Part shown: positions 35,123 through 42,586 of the stretch, piece by piece
How positions within the stretch are numbered: position 1 is the first letter of the stretch
How the letters are laid out: the number at the start of each line of letters is the position of its first letter
Position numbers and translations under genes: made by a program
NCBI GenBank assembly: GCA_963754955.1
Contig: CAVWHY010000012.1
Location: 1,054,001-1,118,000 of the forward strand
Length of the DNA stretch: 64,000 nt
Source: CAVQJU01 sp963754955
Lineage (GTDB): Bacteria; Acidobacteriota; Vicinamibacteria; Vicinamibacterales; CAVVIG01
Reading direction: 5' to 3'
The notes under the pieces: model-generated
The model's input: only the letters and a program-made list of their open reading frames with translations
What the model was told of the DNA's origin: nothing
Databases searched by the model: none

Positions 35123-35908
35123 ATGACTGTTGCCACATCGACGTTGCTTGGACGGCCGCTCTGGTACGAGTTGATGACCACCGACATGAAGGCGGCTGAA
35201 GCGTTCTATCGGACGGTCGTCGGCTGGAAAACCTCCCCGTTCGACGCCGCGGGCCACCCCTACACGATGTTCAATCGCGGCGCCGACGCGTCCGTCGCCG
35301 GTGTCATGAGCAAGCCGCCCGAGGTCAAGGCGCCGCCGTTCTGGGCGATGTACATCGGCGTGCCGAAACTCGAAGAGGCGGCGGCACAGATCGAGCGGCT
35401 CGGAGGCACCGCGCATACGGACGTCATGGACATCCCCACTATCGGCCGCATGCAGATGATGATGGATCCGCAGGGCGCGGCGTTCTACATCTACGAGCCG
35501 GCGCGCGCCGAGCAGCGTCCGGAAGGCGCTCCGGAAATGGGCGACGCCTCGTGGCACGAGCTGATGACCTCCGACGCGCCGGCCGCGATGAAGTTCTACC
35601 AGCAGGTGTTCGGCTGGCAGCCGAGTGAAACGATGGACATGGGCGCGATGGGCAAGTACCAGATGTTCAACCGCCCGCACGGGATGATCGGCGGCATGAT
35701 GAACAAGCCGCCCGAAATGGCCAGCGTGCCGCCGAACTGGCAGATCTACTTCCGGGTTGCGGACGTGCACGCCGCCGCCGAGCGGGTCAAGGCGAACGGC
35801 GGCACGATCCTGAACGGCCCGATGGAAGTGCCGGGCGGCGACTGGATCGTGAACGCCATGGATCCGCAGGGTGCTGCGTTCGGGCTTCACGCCAGGAAAG
35901 CCCACTAA
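35123..35908 (+). CDS. VOC-family (glyoxalase/bleomycin-resistance-like) protein, two tandem domains
   Basis: A 261-residue protein made of two VOC modules: residues about 9-125 (LWYELMTTDMKAAEAFYRTV to AAFYIYEPAR) and about 138-255 (SWHELMTSDAPAAMKFYQQV to AAFGLHARKAH). This double-module arrangement with W-x-E-L-M-T starts matches the mycobacterial CFP30B (27-kDa antigen) type. VOC proteins bind a metal and act as lyases, isomerases or sequestering proteins. GGAGGTG (35111-35117) precedes ATG 35123 and fixes the start. Met-rich segments such as MDMGAMGKYQM are a curiosity. Confidence 0.88.
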   Translation: MTVATSTLLGRPLWYELMTTDMKAAEAFYRTVVGWKTSPFDAAGHPYTMFNRGADASVAGVMSKPPEVKAPPFWAMYIGVPKLEEAAAQIERLGGTAHTDVMDIPTIGRMQMMMDPQGAAFYIYEPARAEQRPEGAPEMGDASWHELMTSDAPAAMKFYQQVFGWQPSETMDMGAMGKYQMFNRPHGMIGGMMNKPPEMASVPPNWQIYFRVADVHAAAERVKANGGTILNGPMEVPGGDWIVNAMDPQGAAFGLHARKAH

Positions 35909-36144
35909 GCCCAATAAGCATCATCGTGGGCCAGCAAGCCACGTGCGTTACGCGGGTGCAGGCGAATGACGTCGCCTGCGCCCGTTCTCGACTAACGATC
36001 AGGTTGCCGTTAGCTGCGGACAATCTTCGCTACTGCGGCGCTTCCGACGGCTAAACCCGCCGTCCGGCGATCCGCCTTCGCCGCGCCGTCACAAATCCCG
36101 CCGCCGCGAGCGCCGGTCGTGGTCCGGTCTGCTAAGCTACGGCC

Positions 36145-38070
36145 ATGAAATCAGCATTCACTGCCGCATTCGTCCTCGCTGCGAGTGTTTCGTTCGCCCA
36201 GGGGCCGGGGCCCAGGGCCGACCTGGTCAGGACGACACTGCCGCTCGAAGGCGCGCCGAAAGCGATCCCGGGCCCGTATAAAGTCATCTCGGAGCCCGCC
36301 GCCGGCTCGCCGGGCCACGTCGTCTTCCGTCCGGAGGATCTCGGCAAGTTCCCCGGCAAGGACAAGCTGCCCGTGATGGCGTGGGGCGACGGCGGCTGCG
36401 CCATCAACAGCGCGCGCTACTCGGGCTTCTTCACGACGATCGCGTCGCATGGCTTCCTGGTGATCGGCAACGTGCCGGAGCCGGGCGCCGCACCGCGGCA
36501 GCAGAACGCCGACGACTTACGCAAGGCCATCGCGTGGGCGGAGAAAGAAAACGGGCGCGACGGGTCGCCGCTCAAAGGCAAAGTCGATCTCGAGCACGTC
36601 GCCGTGATGGGGCAGTCGTGCGGCGGATTCCTCTCCATCACGCTGGGCGCGGACCCTCGCGTGAAGACCATCGGCGTCTTCAACTCCGGCGTGCAGCCCG
36701 CCAGGGCCGAGTCGAACGGGGACGCGCTGCAGAAGGTCCATGGTCCCGTCCTGCTGATCAACGGCGCCGAACGCGATTTCCTCACGCCCGCGTCGGTCAC
36801 GACATTCGAACTGCTCAAGAACGTTCCGGCATTTTACGGCGCGCGCCATGGCGCCGGCCACACCGCGACCGTGGATCACCCGGGCGGCGGCGAATATGCG
36901 AACGTCGCGTCGAACTGGCTGCTCTGGCAGTTCAAGAACGACAAGAAAGCATCGGCGATGTTCGTCGGCGACAAGTGCGATCTCTGCACGAACAGCAACT
37001 GGGACGTTCGCGCCAAGGGATACAAAGACGCGCGCAATGAGGGTCCGTCTGGGACGTTCGATCGGGGAACCAGCCAGCAGGCGTGGCAGAACGCCAAGTA
37101 CAAGACGATGCTCTCGCAGTGCAAGAACCCGCCGCAGCCGTTCGCTGTTCCGGGTGCGGGAAACGCGGAGACTGCCGCCGCAGCGCCGCCTCCGCTGGTG
37201 CTCCCGCCGACGACGTCGATTCCCGGCGTGCTGGAGGCGGTGGAGAGCTGGAAGGTCGTCTGGTCGTGGCAAGGCAACAACGTCGATGGCCCGATCGCCG
37301 GCGAGAACGGCGCATTACTGTTCGCGAACAACGACGCGGGCGATGTTCTCCAGCTCGATCCGGCAACCGGCCTCGCGAAGGTCGCCTACGACAACGTCAA
37401 CACCGCGGGCGCCGTGTCGCGCAGCAAGAACGGCGCGCTGTTTGTCGCCGAACGCGGACTCGGAGGCGGCATCGAGCAGCTCGAGCCGCAGCGCCGGATG
37501 TTCGCGAACACGTTCAACGGCGAGCCGCTCGAATGCATCGGCGGCGTGATCAACGACCTCACCGCCGATGTCAACGGCGGCGTCTACTTCTCCGTCACCG
37601 GCGCGAGAGACAGCGGTGTCTTCTACGCCAGCCCGAAGGGTGTTGTCTCCCAGTACGGGAAGAACGTGCCGCTCGCCAACGGCATCATTCTCAGCCCGGA
37701 CGAGAAGAGGCTGTATGCGACCAACGGCGCGATCGTCTACGCCTTCGACGTGAACGCCGACGGCTCGCTGACGAATCAGCGCGAGTTCGGAAAGCTGCAG
37801 GGCGGCGAGGGTGGTGACGGATCCGCGGTGGATCAGGAGGGGCGGTTGTACGTCGCGACGGGCAAGTCGGTGGATGTGTTTGCGGCCGACGGCAAGTTTG
37901 TCGGCACCATTCCGGGTCCGCAGGGCCTGCACGGCACGTTCTTCGGCGGCAAGGATCGGAAGACGCTCTACGGCATCGTCTTCTACGGGACGTGGGGGAC
38001 ACCGAGCGCGCGAAACGCGATCATCGCGATTCCGACCATCGCGCAGGGTTATACCGGCCGCGCGAAATAG
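36145..38070 (+). CDS. Exported alpha/beta hydrolase fused to SMP-30/gluconolactonase-like propeller
   Basis: A 641-residue secreted protein (signal peptide MKSAFTAAFVLAASVSFAQ). The N-terminal half (about 30-300) is an alpha/beta hydrolase with the nucleophile elbow MGQSCGGFLSI, an acid-side segment GAERDFLTP and a histidine in RHGAGHTATVD. A paired-cysteine segment CDLCTNSNWD follows. From about residue 355 a second domain begins: GPIAGENGALLFANNDAGDV, RGLGGGIEQL and NGIILSPDEKRLYATNG, the pattern of SMP-30/gluconolactonase calcium-dependent propellers. One continuous frame covers both, so the fusion is real at sequence level. Confidence 0.85.
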   Translation: MKSAFTAAFVLAASVSFAQGPGPRADLVRTTLPLEGAPKAIPGPYKVISEPAAGSPGHVVFRPEDLGKFPGKDKLPVMAWGDGGCAINSARYSGFFTTIASHGFLVIGNVPEPGAAPRQQNADDLRKAIAWAEKENGRDGSPLKGKVDLEHVAVMGQSCGGFLSITLGADPRVKTIGVFNSGVQPARAESNGDALQKVHGPVLLINGAERDFLTPASVTTFELLKNVPAFYGARHGAGHTATVDHPGGGEYANVASNWLLWQFKNDKKASAMFVGDKCDLCTNSNWDVRAKGYKDARNEGPSGTFDRGTSQQAWQNAKYKTMLSQCKNPPQPFAVPGAGNAETAAAAPPPLVLPPTTSIPGVLEAVESWKVVWSWQGNNVDGPIAGENGALLFANNDAGDVLQLDPATGLAKVAYDNVNTAGAVSRSKNGALFVAERGLGGGIEQLEPQRRMFANTFNGEPLECIGGVINDLTADVNGGVYFSVTGARDSGVFYASPKGVVSQYGKNVPLANGIILSPDEKRLYATNGAIVYAFDVNADGSLTNQREFGKLQGGEGGDGSAVDQEGRLYVATGKSVDVFAADGKFVGTIPGPQGLHGTFFGGKDRKTLYGIVFYGTWGTPSARNAIIAIPTIAQGYTGRAK

Positions 38071-38088
38071 CCGAGTGTCCGTCAGAGA

Positions 38089-38754
38089 TTGTTTCTTTAT
38101 ACTGTTCGTGTTGTGGCACACGAGGACGATCGGACGAGTCTTTTTCGGCGCATCTTCGAGGAGAACCGCTGGGGTAACAACCAGTCTGTCTCGGGCGAAG
38201 GCTCCAATCTCGACCGCACGGCCATCGTCAGGTCGGAGTTGCCGGTCCTGCTGGCGCGTCACGATGTGCGGTCGATTCTTGATGCACCCTGCGGCGACTT
38301 CTTCTGGATGAAAGAGTTGGCCCTCGACGGCATCAGCTACATCGGAATCGACATCGTGCCGGAGATCATCGCTCAAAACGTCGACTTGTACGGGAGTCCG
38401 CGGCGCGTGTTCAAGCTGGGCGATCTGGTCGAGGACGCGCTGCCTGCCGCCGACCTCATTCTCTGCCGCGACTGCCTCGTCCATTTCACGTATGCCGAGA
38501 CCCGGCGGGCGCTGGACAATTTTCGCCGAAGTGGTGCGACGTGGCTGTTGACCACGACATTCACGGGCCCGCGCGACAACCACGAAATCACGACGGGCGA
38601 CTGGCGTCCGATCAACCTTGAACGTGCACCGTACGGTTTTCCGCCGCCGGTCGCCATCATCAACGAACAGAGCGACGAAGTCGACGAGGAGTTGGGCGCC
38701 TTCCCTGATAAGTCACTGGGACTGTGGCGGCTTGCGAATCTGCCGTCCTGGTGA
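38089..38754 (+). CDS. Class I SAM-dependent methyltransferase
   Basis: A protein of about 213-221 residues, start TTG 38089 or GTG 38113. The SAM-binding motif I is DAPCGDFFWM, followed by YIGIDIVPE (acidic end of strand 2), FKLGDLVEDALP and ILCRDCLVHFTY. The ending (TGPRDNHEITTGDWRPINL, GFPPPVAIINE) matches a group of small methyltransferases seen with glycan or lipid biosynthesis. It starts 18 bases after the hydrolase-SMP-30 gene. The target is unknown. Neither start has a strong ribosome-binding site. Confidence 0.8.
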   Translation: MFLYTVRVVAHEDDRTSLFRRIFEENRWGNNQSVSGEGSNLDRTAIVRSELPVLLARHDVRSILDAPCGDFFWMKELALDGISYIGIDIVPEIIAQNVDLYGSPRRVFKLGDLVEDALPAADLILCRDCLVHFTYAETRRALDNFRRSGATWLLTTTFTGPRDNHEITTGDWRPINLERAPYGFPPPVAIINEQSDEVDEELGAFPDKSLGLWRLANLPSW

Positions 38755-38788
38755 GCGGATCGTTTCGCTTCAGCAGCGGCGGCGATGC

Positions 38789-39199
38789 CTACGGCACACG
38801 CGTTAATGTCAGCGGTTGTTTGACGCCTTCGATGGTGAGCTCGATCGTGTCACCGACGTGCCGTCCCGTGGCGTCCACACTATGGCCGTCGATTGGCTCT
38901 GTGGTGAGCGCGAACGCCTCGCCAACGACTTTTCCGTACACGATGTTCGCCGATTGCTTGCCGACCCGCAGTCGTCCTGTCACGCGCTGTCCCTGGAGTT
39001 GAAGTTGGAGCACGAGTGGCTGCCCGGAGACCGTGGTGCCTTCCCATCGGCCATTCCACGCAGTGCCGGTGTCCTGGCTGGCGAGCGGTGCGCTGGTAAA
39101 GCTCGGTGCGTGCCGCAGGAGCGGCATATCAACGGTCGTCGCGAGCGGGTGCGCCGCACAACCGATCGCGATCGTGATGATTGCCCAGGCAGTTTTCAT
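38789..39199 (-). CDS. Small exported beta-rich protein
   Basis: A 136-residue protein with signal peptide MKTAWAIITIAIGCAAHPLA. A compact beta domain follows: WNGRWEGTTVSGQPLVLQLQ, GQRVTGRLRVGKQSANI and TIELTIEGVKQPLTLTR. This GRW-G-T-x-x-G pattern is recurrent in short periplasmic proteins of unknown function. Start ATG 39199; upstream frame extensions lack an export signal. Convergent with the methyltransferase gene. Confidence 0.6.
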   Translation of the reverse strand: MKTAWAIITIAIGCAAHPLATTVDMPLLRHAPSFTSAPLASQDTGTAWNGRWEGTTVSGQPLVLQLQLQGQRVTGRLRVGKQSANIVYGKVVGEAFALTTEPIDGHSVDATGRHVGDTIELTIEGVKQPLTLTRVP

Positions 39200-39617
39200 C
39201 TGACGTCTCCAGTTCAAACTTCGTCGCGGACCGCATCTTGCCCTAGCACGGCCCGCTGGCCTCCGACAACCTCGCGAGGCTTTGATGCATGACCCGGGCC
39301 AGTGCAGATGCTGAGCCGAAACGCAGCACATGTGTGGGGCGAATTTGAGCGGGCGCCGCGATTGGTGCCCCGAGCATAACGACCGCAGCGGGCAATTCGC
39401 GACGGTGCTGCCGCCCGGAAGGCGCCCGGAGGTTCATTGACGGCCCTGTTCGCGTCGTCGAGCGCTCTGGATTGCCCCAGCAGCCGCAGGGTTGACTAAC
39501 GCGAAATCGCGTAAGGTTTACCGACCCAGGCCCGGCGCGCCGACCATCGGATACCACGGAACAGCACATGTCCGTGCTGTCCTGACGACCCGTTGCGATC
39601 GTCGGCTGGGACCGGCG
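39200..39617. other. Intergenic stretch without a supported gene
   Basis: About 420 bases between the small exported protein and the FAD monooxygenase remnant. No frame looks coding. A short hairpin, ACAGCAC with GTGCTGT, lies near 39562-39581. Part of it may be the eroded 3' flank of the monooxygenase. Confidence 0.4.
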
Positions 39618-40260
39618 TCAGGCGACTCGTGTCCGAAGGGCGCGGTGTGGATCGCGCGAGCCTGCGGAAGAGACGCCTACCAGGACGCCTTCTGGACTCA
39701 CGCGGAGCAGCAGCGTACGGAGCACCTTGATGAGTGGATTCGTCGTGGTCGTGATCCGCGCAATGTACGGACCGATTCGAACAAAGCGTCGCGTCCGTCT
39801 GGATCGAACGCGCTCGTACTGATGGAGCGCCGTTGCGATGTCCGTCGTTCGCGACAGCGCGAGACCCAACGCGACGGCATCTTCGAGCGCCTGAGCGGCG
39901 CCTTGCCCCGTGTGGGGCATGAGTGGATGCGCCGCATCGCCGAGTAGCGTGACGCGTCCCTCGCCCCATCGAGCAAGCGGCGGCCGCTGGAGCAGTTCGT
40001 CAAACCGCACCGCGTTCGATTCCGTGGCGGCGACGATCGCCCGGAAGGGTGATTCGAAGGGTTACGATAGCCTCGGCTACGCCGAGCTCGCCGAGTGCGG
40101 CGATGGCAGTCGGTGCAAGACCGACTGCAAACCCGAGTTCGCGCGGCTCGCTCGCCCGCTCGTGGATCTGGACGTGCCATCCCGCCTGGCGTAGGGCCAC
40201 TCCCGCCGCGAGTCCCCCGATACCGGCGCCGATGATGAGCGCCTTAGGCCTGTCTGCCAT
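39618..40260 (-). pseudogene. FAD-dependent monooxygenase with large internal deletion
   Basis: From ATG 40260 the protein begins normally for a PHBH-type flavin monooxygenase: PKALIIGAGIGGLAAGVALR (dinucleotide fold) and VQIHERASEPRELGFAVGL, then GLAPTAIAALGELGVAEAIV. At about 40062 it jumps, in another frame, to ESPFRAIVAATESNAVRFDE and RVTLLGDAAHPLMPHTGQG, the C-terminal GD motif. Complete enzymes have about 380-400 residues; here about 210 remain, so some 150-200 central residues, including the substrate domain, are missing. This cannot be explained by a single-base error. A non-functional remnant is the best reading. Confidence 0.75.
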
Positions 40261-40387
40261 CTGCACCTCTTTGGCCTGGCCCGAACGTGGTGGGCAAACC
40301 CGGCGTGAACGCGCGGCGGCCCCGCCATCCTGAGCCCGTGTTGTTGGATTCTGAAGCCGGGGGGCCCCTCCGCCGATAACTGATGGG

Positions 40388-40732
40388 ATGCTCCGCAAAC
40401 GAACGACCGTTCTTTTGAGCGTCCTCACTGGTGTCGCGTTGGAGTTGGGCGTTCACGCGTTGAGCGGACGACGTGAAGCGTGGGATAGTGCCCAATACTG
40501 GACCATCGGTCTGCCGCTCGTCGCCGTCGTCTCCGTGGCGATTGGATTCCTCTCTCAAGGAACCGACTGGATCTGGACGCTCGTCGTTGTTCCGAGCCAG
40601 GTCATGACCATGGTGCTACGCAGCCGCGCGGGAGGCGGATTGTGGCCACTGACATTGGTATTGTCCTCGATCCTGAGCGCGCCATTTGTGCTCGCCGCCT
40701 TCATCGGTTCGAAATTCCGACCGAAGTCGTAG
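40388..40732 (+). CDS. Small integral membrane protein, unknown function
   Basis: A 114-residue hydrophobic protein with about four predicted helices: TVLLSVLTGVALELGVHAL, YWTIGLPLVAVVSVAIGFL, WIWTLVVVPSQVMTMVL and LTLVLSSILSAPFVLAAFIG. Start ATG 40388 without a strong Shine-Dalgarno. Nothing indicates a transport or enzymatic role. The gene lies divergent to the monooxygenase remnant, just before the repeat-containing region. Confidence 0.55.
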   Translation: MLRKRTTVLLSVLTGVALELGVHALSGRREAWDSAQYWTIGLPLVAVVSVAIGFLSQGTDWIWTLVVVPSQVMTMVLRSRAGGGLWPLTLVLSSILSAPFVLAAFIGSKFRPKS

Positions 40733-40740
40733 TCGATCGA

Positions 40741-40833
40741 CCGTTCTGCCGAATTCGCGAACGTCCTGTAGAGTCTGCATGTCACGCCGGATAGGGCTCG
40801 ACGATCGAAGTTCGGCCCGTGGTGTCTCGAGCG
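40741..40833. repeat. Diverged intergenic repeat, copy A
   Basis: Begins CCGTTCTGCCGAATTCGCGA and ends around GGCCCGTGGTGTCTCGAG. It aligns over most of its length with the copy at 41147-41264 and, for the last 45 bases, with the one at 41921-41979. No coding potential was recognised. Confidence 0.5.
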
Positions 40834-41100
40834 CGGAGATATCTAAGGACCGCCGCCTACGTTCGTTGGCCGATTCCAGATGATCCAGTGCAGCCGATCG
40901 CGCCTAAGGACCTGAACGATGCCGGCGAGCGGGCGGAGTCGATTGTTTGCCGCTTACGTCGAGCAGCAGCGCATCGACGCGACGGTGATCACGCTGCGCA
41001 AAGCCGCTGGCTAGAAGAAAAGACGGACAGAATACGGACAGTCGCCGTCTTCGAGCTGCTCGGCAACCTCCGAACCTCAGACATGCTAGTAAAATGACTC
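40834..41100. other. Non-coding interval
   Basis: About 270 bases between repeat copy A and the tRNA-Ser fragment. Frames are short and none has a ribosome-binding site or a recognisable protein. Nothing further is seen. Confidence 0.4.
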
Positions 41101-41101
41101 T

Positions 41102-41145
41102 GCGGAGGGATGGCCGAGTGGTCGATGGCGGTGGTCCTGAAAAAC
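41102..41145 (+). pseudogene. 5' fragment of tRNA-Ser(UGA)
   Basis: Bases 41102-41136 are identical to 42347-42381, covering the acceptor 5' strand, D-arm and the 5' side of the anticodon stem of the intact tRNA-Ser, plus two upstream bases. A C replaces the first T of the anticodon-loop CTTGA and one extra A follows. After that the sequence passes into the intergenic repeat copy B. The 3' half, variable arm, T-arm and CCA are absent, so it cannot be a functional tRNA. Confidence 0.85.
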
Positions 41146-41146
41146 G

Positions 41147-41264
41147 GATCGAGCGTTCGGCCGAATTCCCGAAATTCCCCGTAAACTCCGCACATCACGC
41201 GAGATAGAGCGCGGTAACCGAGACCCGTCCCGTGGTGTCCTGACCGTCCGTGGTGTCCCGACCG
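41147..41264. repeat. Diverged intergenic repeat, copy B
   Basis: Begins near GATCGAGCGTTCGGCCGAAT and includes GTCCCGTGGTGTCCTGACC and a second, shorter CCGTGGTGTCCCGACC. It joins directly to the tRNA-Ser fragment. It resembles copy A along its first 90 bases and copy C along its last 50. Confidence 0.5.
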
Positions 41265-41400
41265 CTACACTTCCGGTGACACAGACGCCCGCAAATCAGA
41301 TCGGTCTCTCGCCGTGGTCATCGACCGGCAGCCCATCCGCGGCGTTGGCCGTCATTCGGAACGCGCCCCGGCCGTTTACGATGTCACTGCGTAAATCGGC

Positions 41401-41514
41401 CTACGGAGTCCTTGGCCGGGCCTTGTCCTGCTTCCTTTGTTGCTCTTGTTTCTGTTGCTTCACCTGCTGTTGCTTGGCTTTTTCTTTGTCTTTCTTGCCA
41501 CCTTTGTCTCCCAT
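41401..41514 (-). CDS. Tiny Lys/Gln-rich protein (37 residues)
   Basis: The frame reads MGDKGGKKDKEKAKQQQ, then VKQQKQEQQRKQDKARPRTP and TAG. It has a good AGGAGC eight bases before the ATG at 41514. Very short MGDKGxKKDKEK proteins of this type occur widely in bacteria and are usually missed by gene callers. They are highly charged and likely disordered; function is unknown. The low-complexity coding and clear ribosome-binding site argue that it is real. Confidence 0.65.
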   Translation of the reverse strand: MGDKGGKKDKEKAKQQQVKQQKQEQQRKQDKARPRTP

Positions 41515-41646
41515 GCCCGCTCCTGTTCAATCAATATGACTCGTGACGGCGAGTGCCAGACCTTACTGAGTAAGACTTCCGCGTTTCTGGTCCGGCGTCA
41601 AGACCCTCTCATCTCCGAGGATTACTCCAGCGGCCTGATCGGGGGC

Positions 41647-41847
41647 CTAAGCGGAGACCCTGACCGGGCGAACTCGTATAGCCGAAAGGTTCTTGTCAGG
41701 CTGAAAGGCGACAGTGGCGCCTTTCGTCAGATCGTGGAACCACCCCTCGCGCACGTCATTGCGTCGGAACGTGTAGTTCTTGGCGTCCTCGCCGAGAAGC
41801 GTTCCCACGCCTCGGTCCCTGTGGAGTTGGGTAATGGTGCCGGTCAT
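41647..41847 (-). CDS. Cold-shock-domain-like small protein
   Basis: A 66-residue protein, start ATG 41847 preceded by GGAGGG. The sequence MTGTITQLHRDRGVGTLLGE followed by KNYTFRRNDVREGWFHDLTK and GATVAFQP is a cold-shock (OB) fold: it has the G-x-I start, the RNP-like FRRNDV and the F-x-P end. Canonical CspA has KGFGFI and VFVHF motifs; here they are diverged (RGVGTL, YTFRR). Single-stranded nucleic-acid binding is likely. The next gene downstream on the same strand is the 37-residue protein. Confidence 0.75.
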   Translation of the reverse strand: MTGTITQLHRDRGVGTLLGEDAKNYTFRRNDVREGWFHDLTKGATVAFQPDKNLSAIRVRPVRVSA

Positions 41848-41888
41848 GTCTTGTTCCCTCCGCTGCTTCCGCCCGCTCTTTCTTTGGT

Positions 41889-42215
41889 TCAAGTCCTTGC
41901 GCCAAGATGATGAATCCGCGGAACTCGACGATCGAAATCTGTCCCGTGGTCCTGACCGTCCCGCTGTATCCCGACCGCGACGAGAGACGGAGCTGATTTG
42001 CCGGAGTCTATGTCACAGGAAGTGTAGCCACAGACAGCCGGAAAGTATTTCAGCAAACGCTGCGGCGTTTTCACGGTGTCATCATGCGCGAGGGCGCCAG
42101 ACAGATCGCGAAGGGCGTTTGCCTGGGCGAGCAGGGTATTGGCTTTGGCCTCGAGAGCCTGTACGGCGTCGGCGCCGGCAGCGAAGCGGGAGCGGTGGCT
42201 CTTCGAGCGCGACAA
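41889..42215 (-). CDS. Hypothetical protein, C-terminal half overlaps a repeat
   Basis: A 108-residue frame with a TTG start at 42215. The first 60 residues look coding, with an Ala/Leu-rich helix (AVQALEAKANTLLAQANALR). The rest lies over intergenic repeat copy C and looks non-coding. It could be a gene truncated when the repeat arrived, or chance. No ribosome-binding site is evident. Confidence 0.3.
   Translation of the reverse strand: MSRSKSHRSRFAAGADAVQALEAKANTLLAQANALRDLSGALAHDDTVKTPQRLLKYFPAVCGYTSCDIDSGKSAPSLVAVGIQRDGQDHGTDFDRRVPRIHHLGART
41921..41979. repeat. Diverged intergenic repeat, copy C (partial)
   Basis: Contains ACTCGACGATCGAAATCTG, then TCCCGTGGTCCTGACCGTCC and TATCCCGACCGCGA. 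It corresponds to the 3' part of copies A and B. All three lie within 1.3 kb between the monooxygenase remnant and the tRNA. Confidence 0.45.
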
Positions 42216-42348
42216 GCTTTAACCCACAACGGCAGCATGACCCTTCAGAAGACGCTCGGATTGCCGGATGGTTACACAGCCGGTAAACATGCGCCATAAT
42301 CGAGGTCTAGCCGATTAAGACTGGCGAATTCTGGCCCGATTTCGACGC

Positions 42349-42438
42349 GGAGGGATGGCCGAGTGGTCGATGGCGGTGGTCTTGAAAACCACTGAACCCG
42401 GAAGGGTTCCGGGGGTTCGAATCCCTCTCCCTCCGCCA
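42349..42438 (+). tRNA. tRNA-Ser(UGA)
   Basis: A 90-base class II tRNA. The acceptor stem is GGAGGGA (42349-42355) with TCCCTCC (42428-42434), the discriminator is G and CCA is encoded (42436-42438). The D-arm holds GGTCGATGGC, the anticodon loop CTTGAAA gives anticodon TGA, a long variable arm CCCGGAAGGGTTCCGGG follows, and the T-arm has GGTTCGAATCC. All serine-type features are present. It is the only complete tRNA in the window. Confidence 0.95.
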
Positions 42439-42586
42439 TGCTTAAGGCGCCGTAAACACGCTGCGCGATCGCCCCGTGCGCAGCAACCCGCAGATCCGTG
42501 AGAGCAACGCGTGGCGATTCTCCGGGCCGGTAAACCGCGAACATAACCGCTCCCTCCTCGCCGCGATTCCGCGGTATAACCACGAC

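Noticed and set aside
41102..42438. A genomic island with an integrase at the tRNA-Ser
   Set aside because: No integrase or recombinase gene is present and the duplicated piece is the 5' half, so only a scar is claimed.
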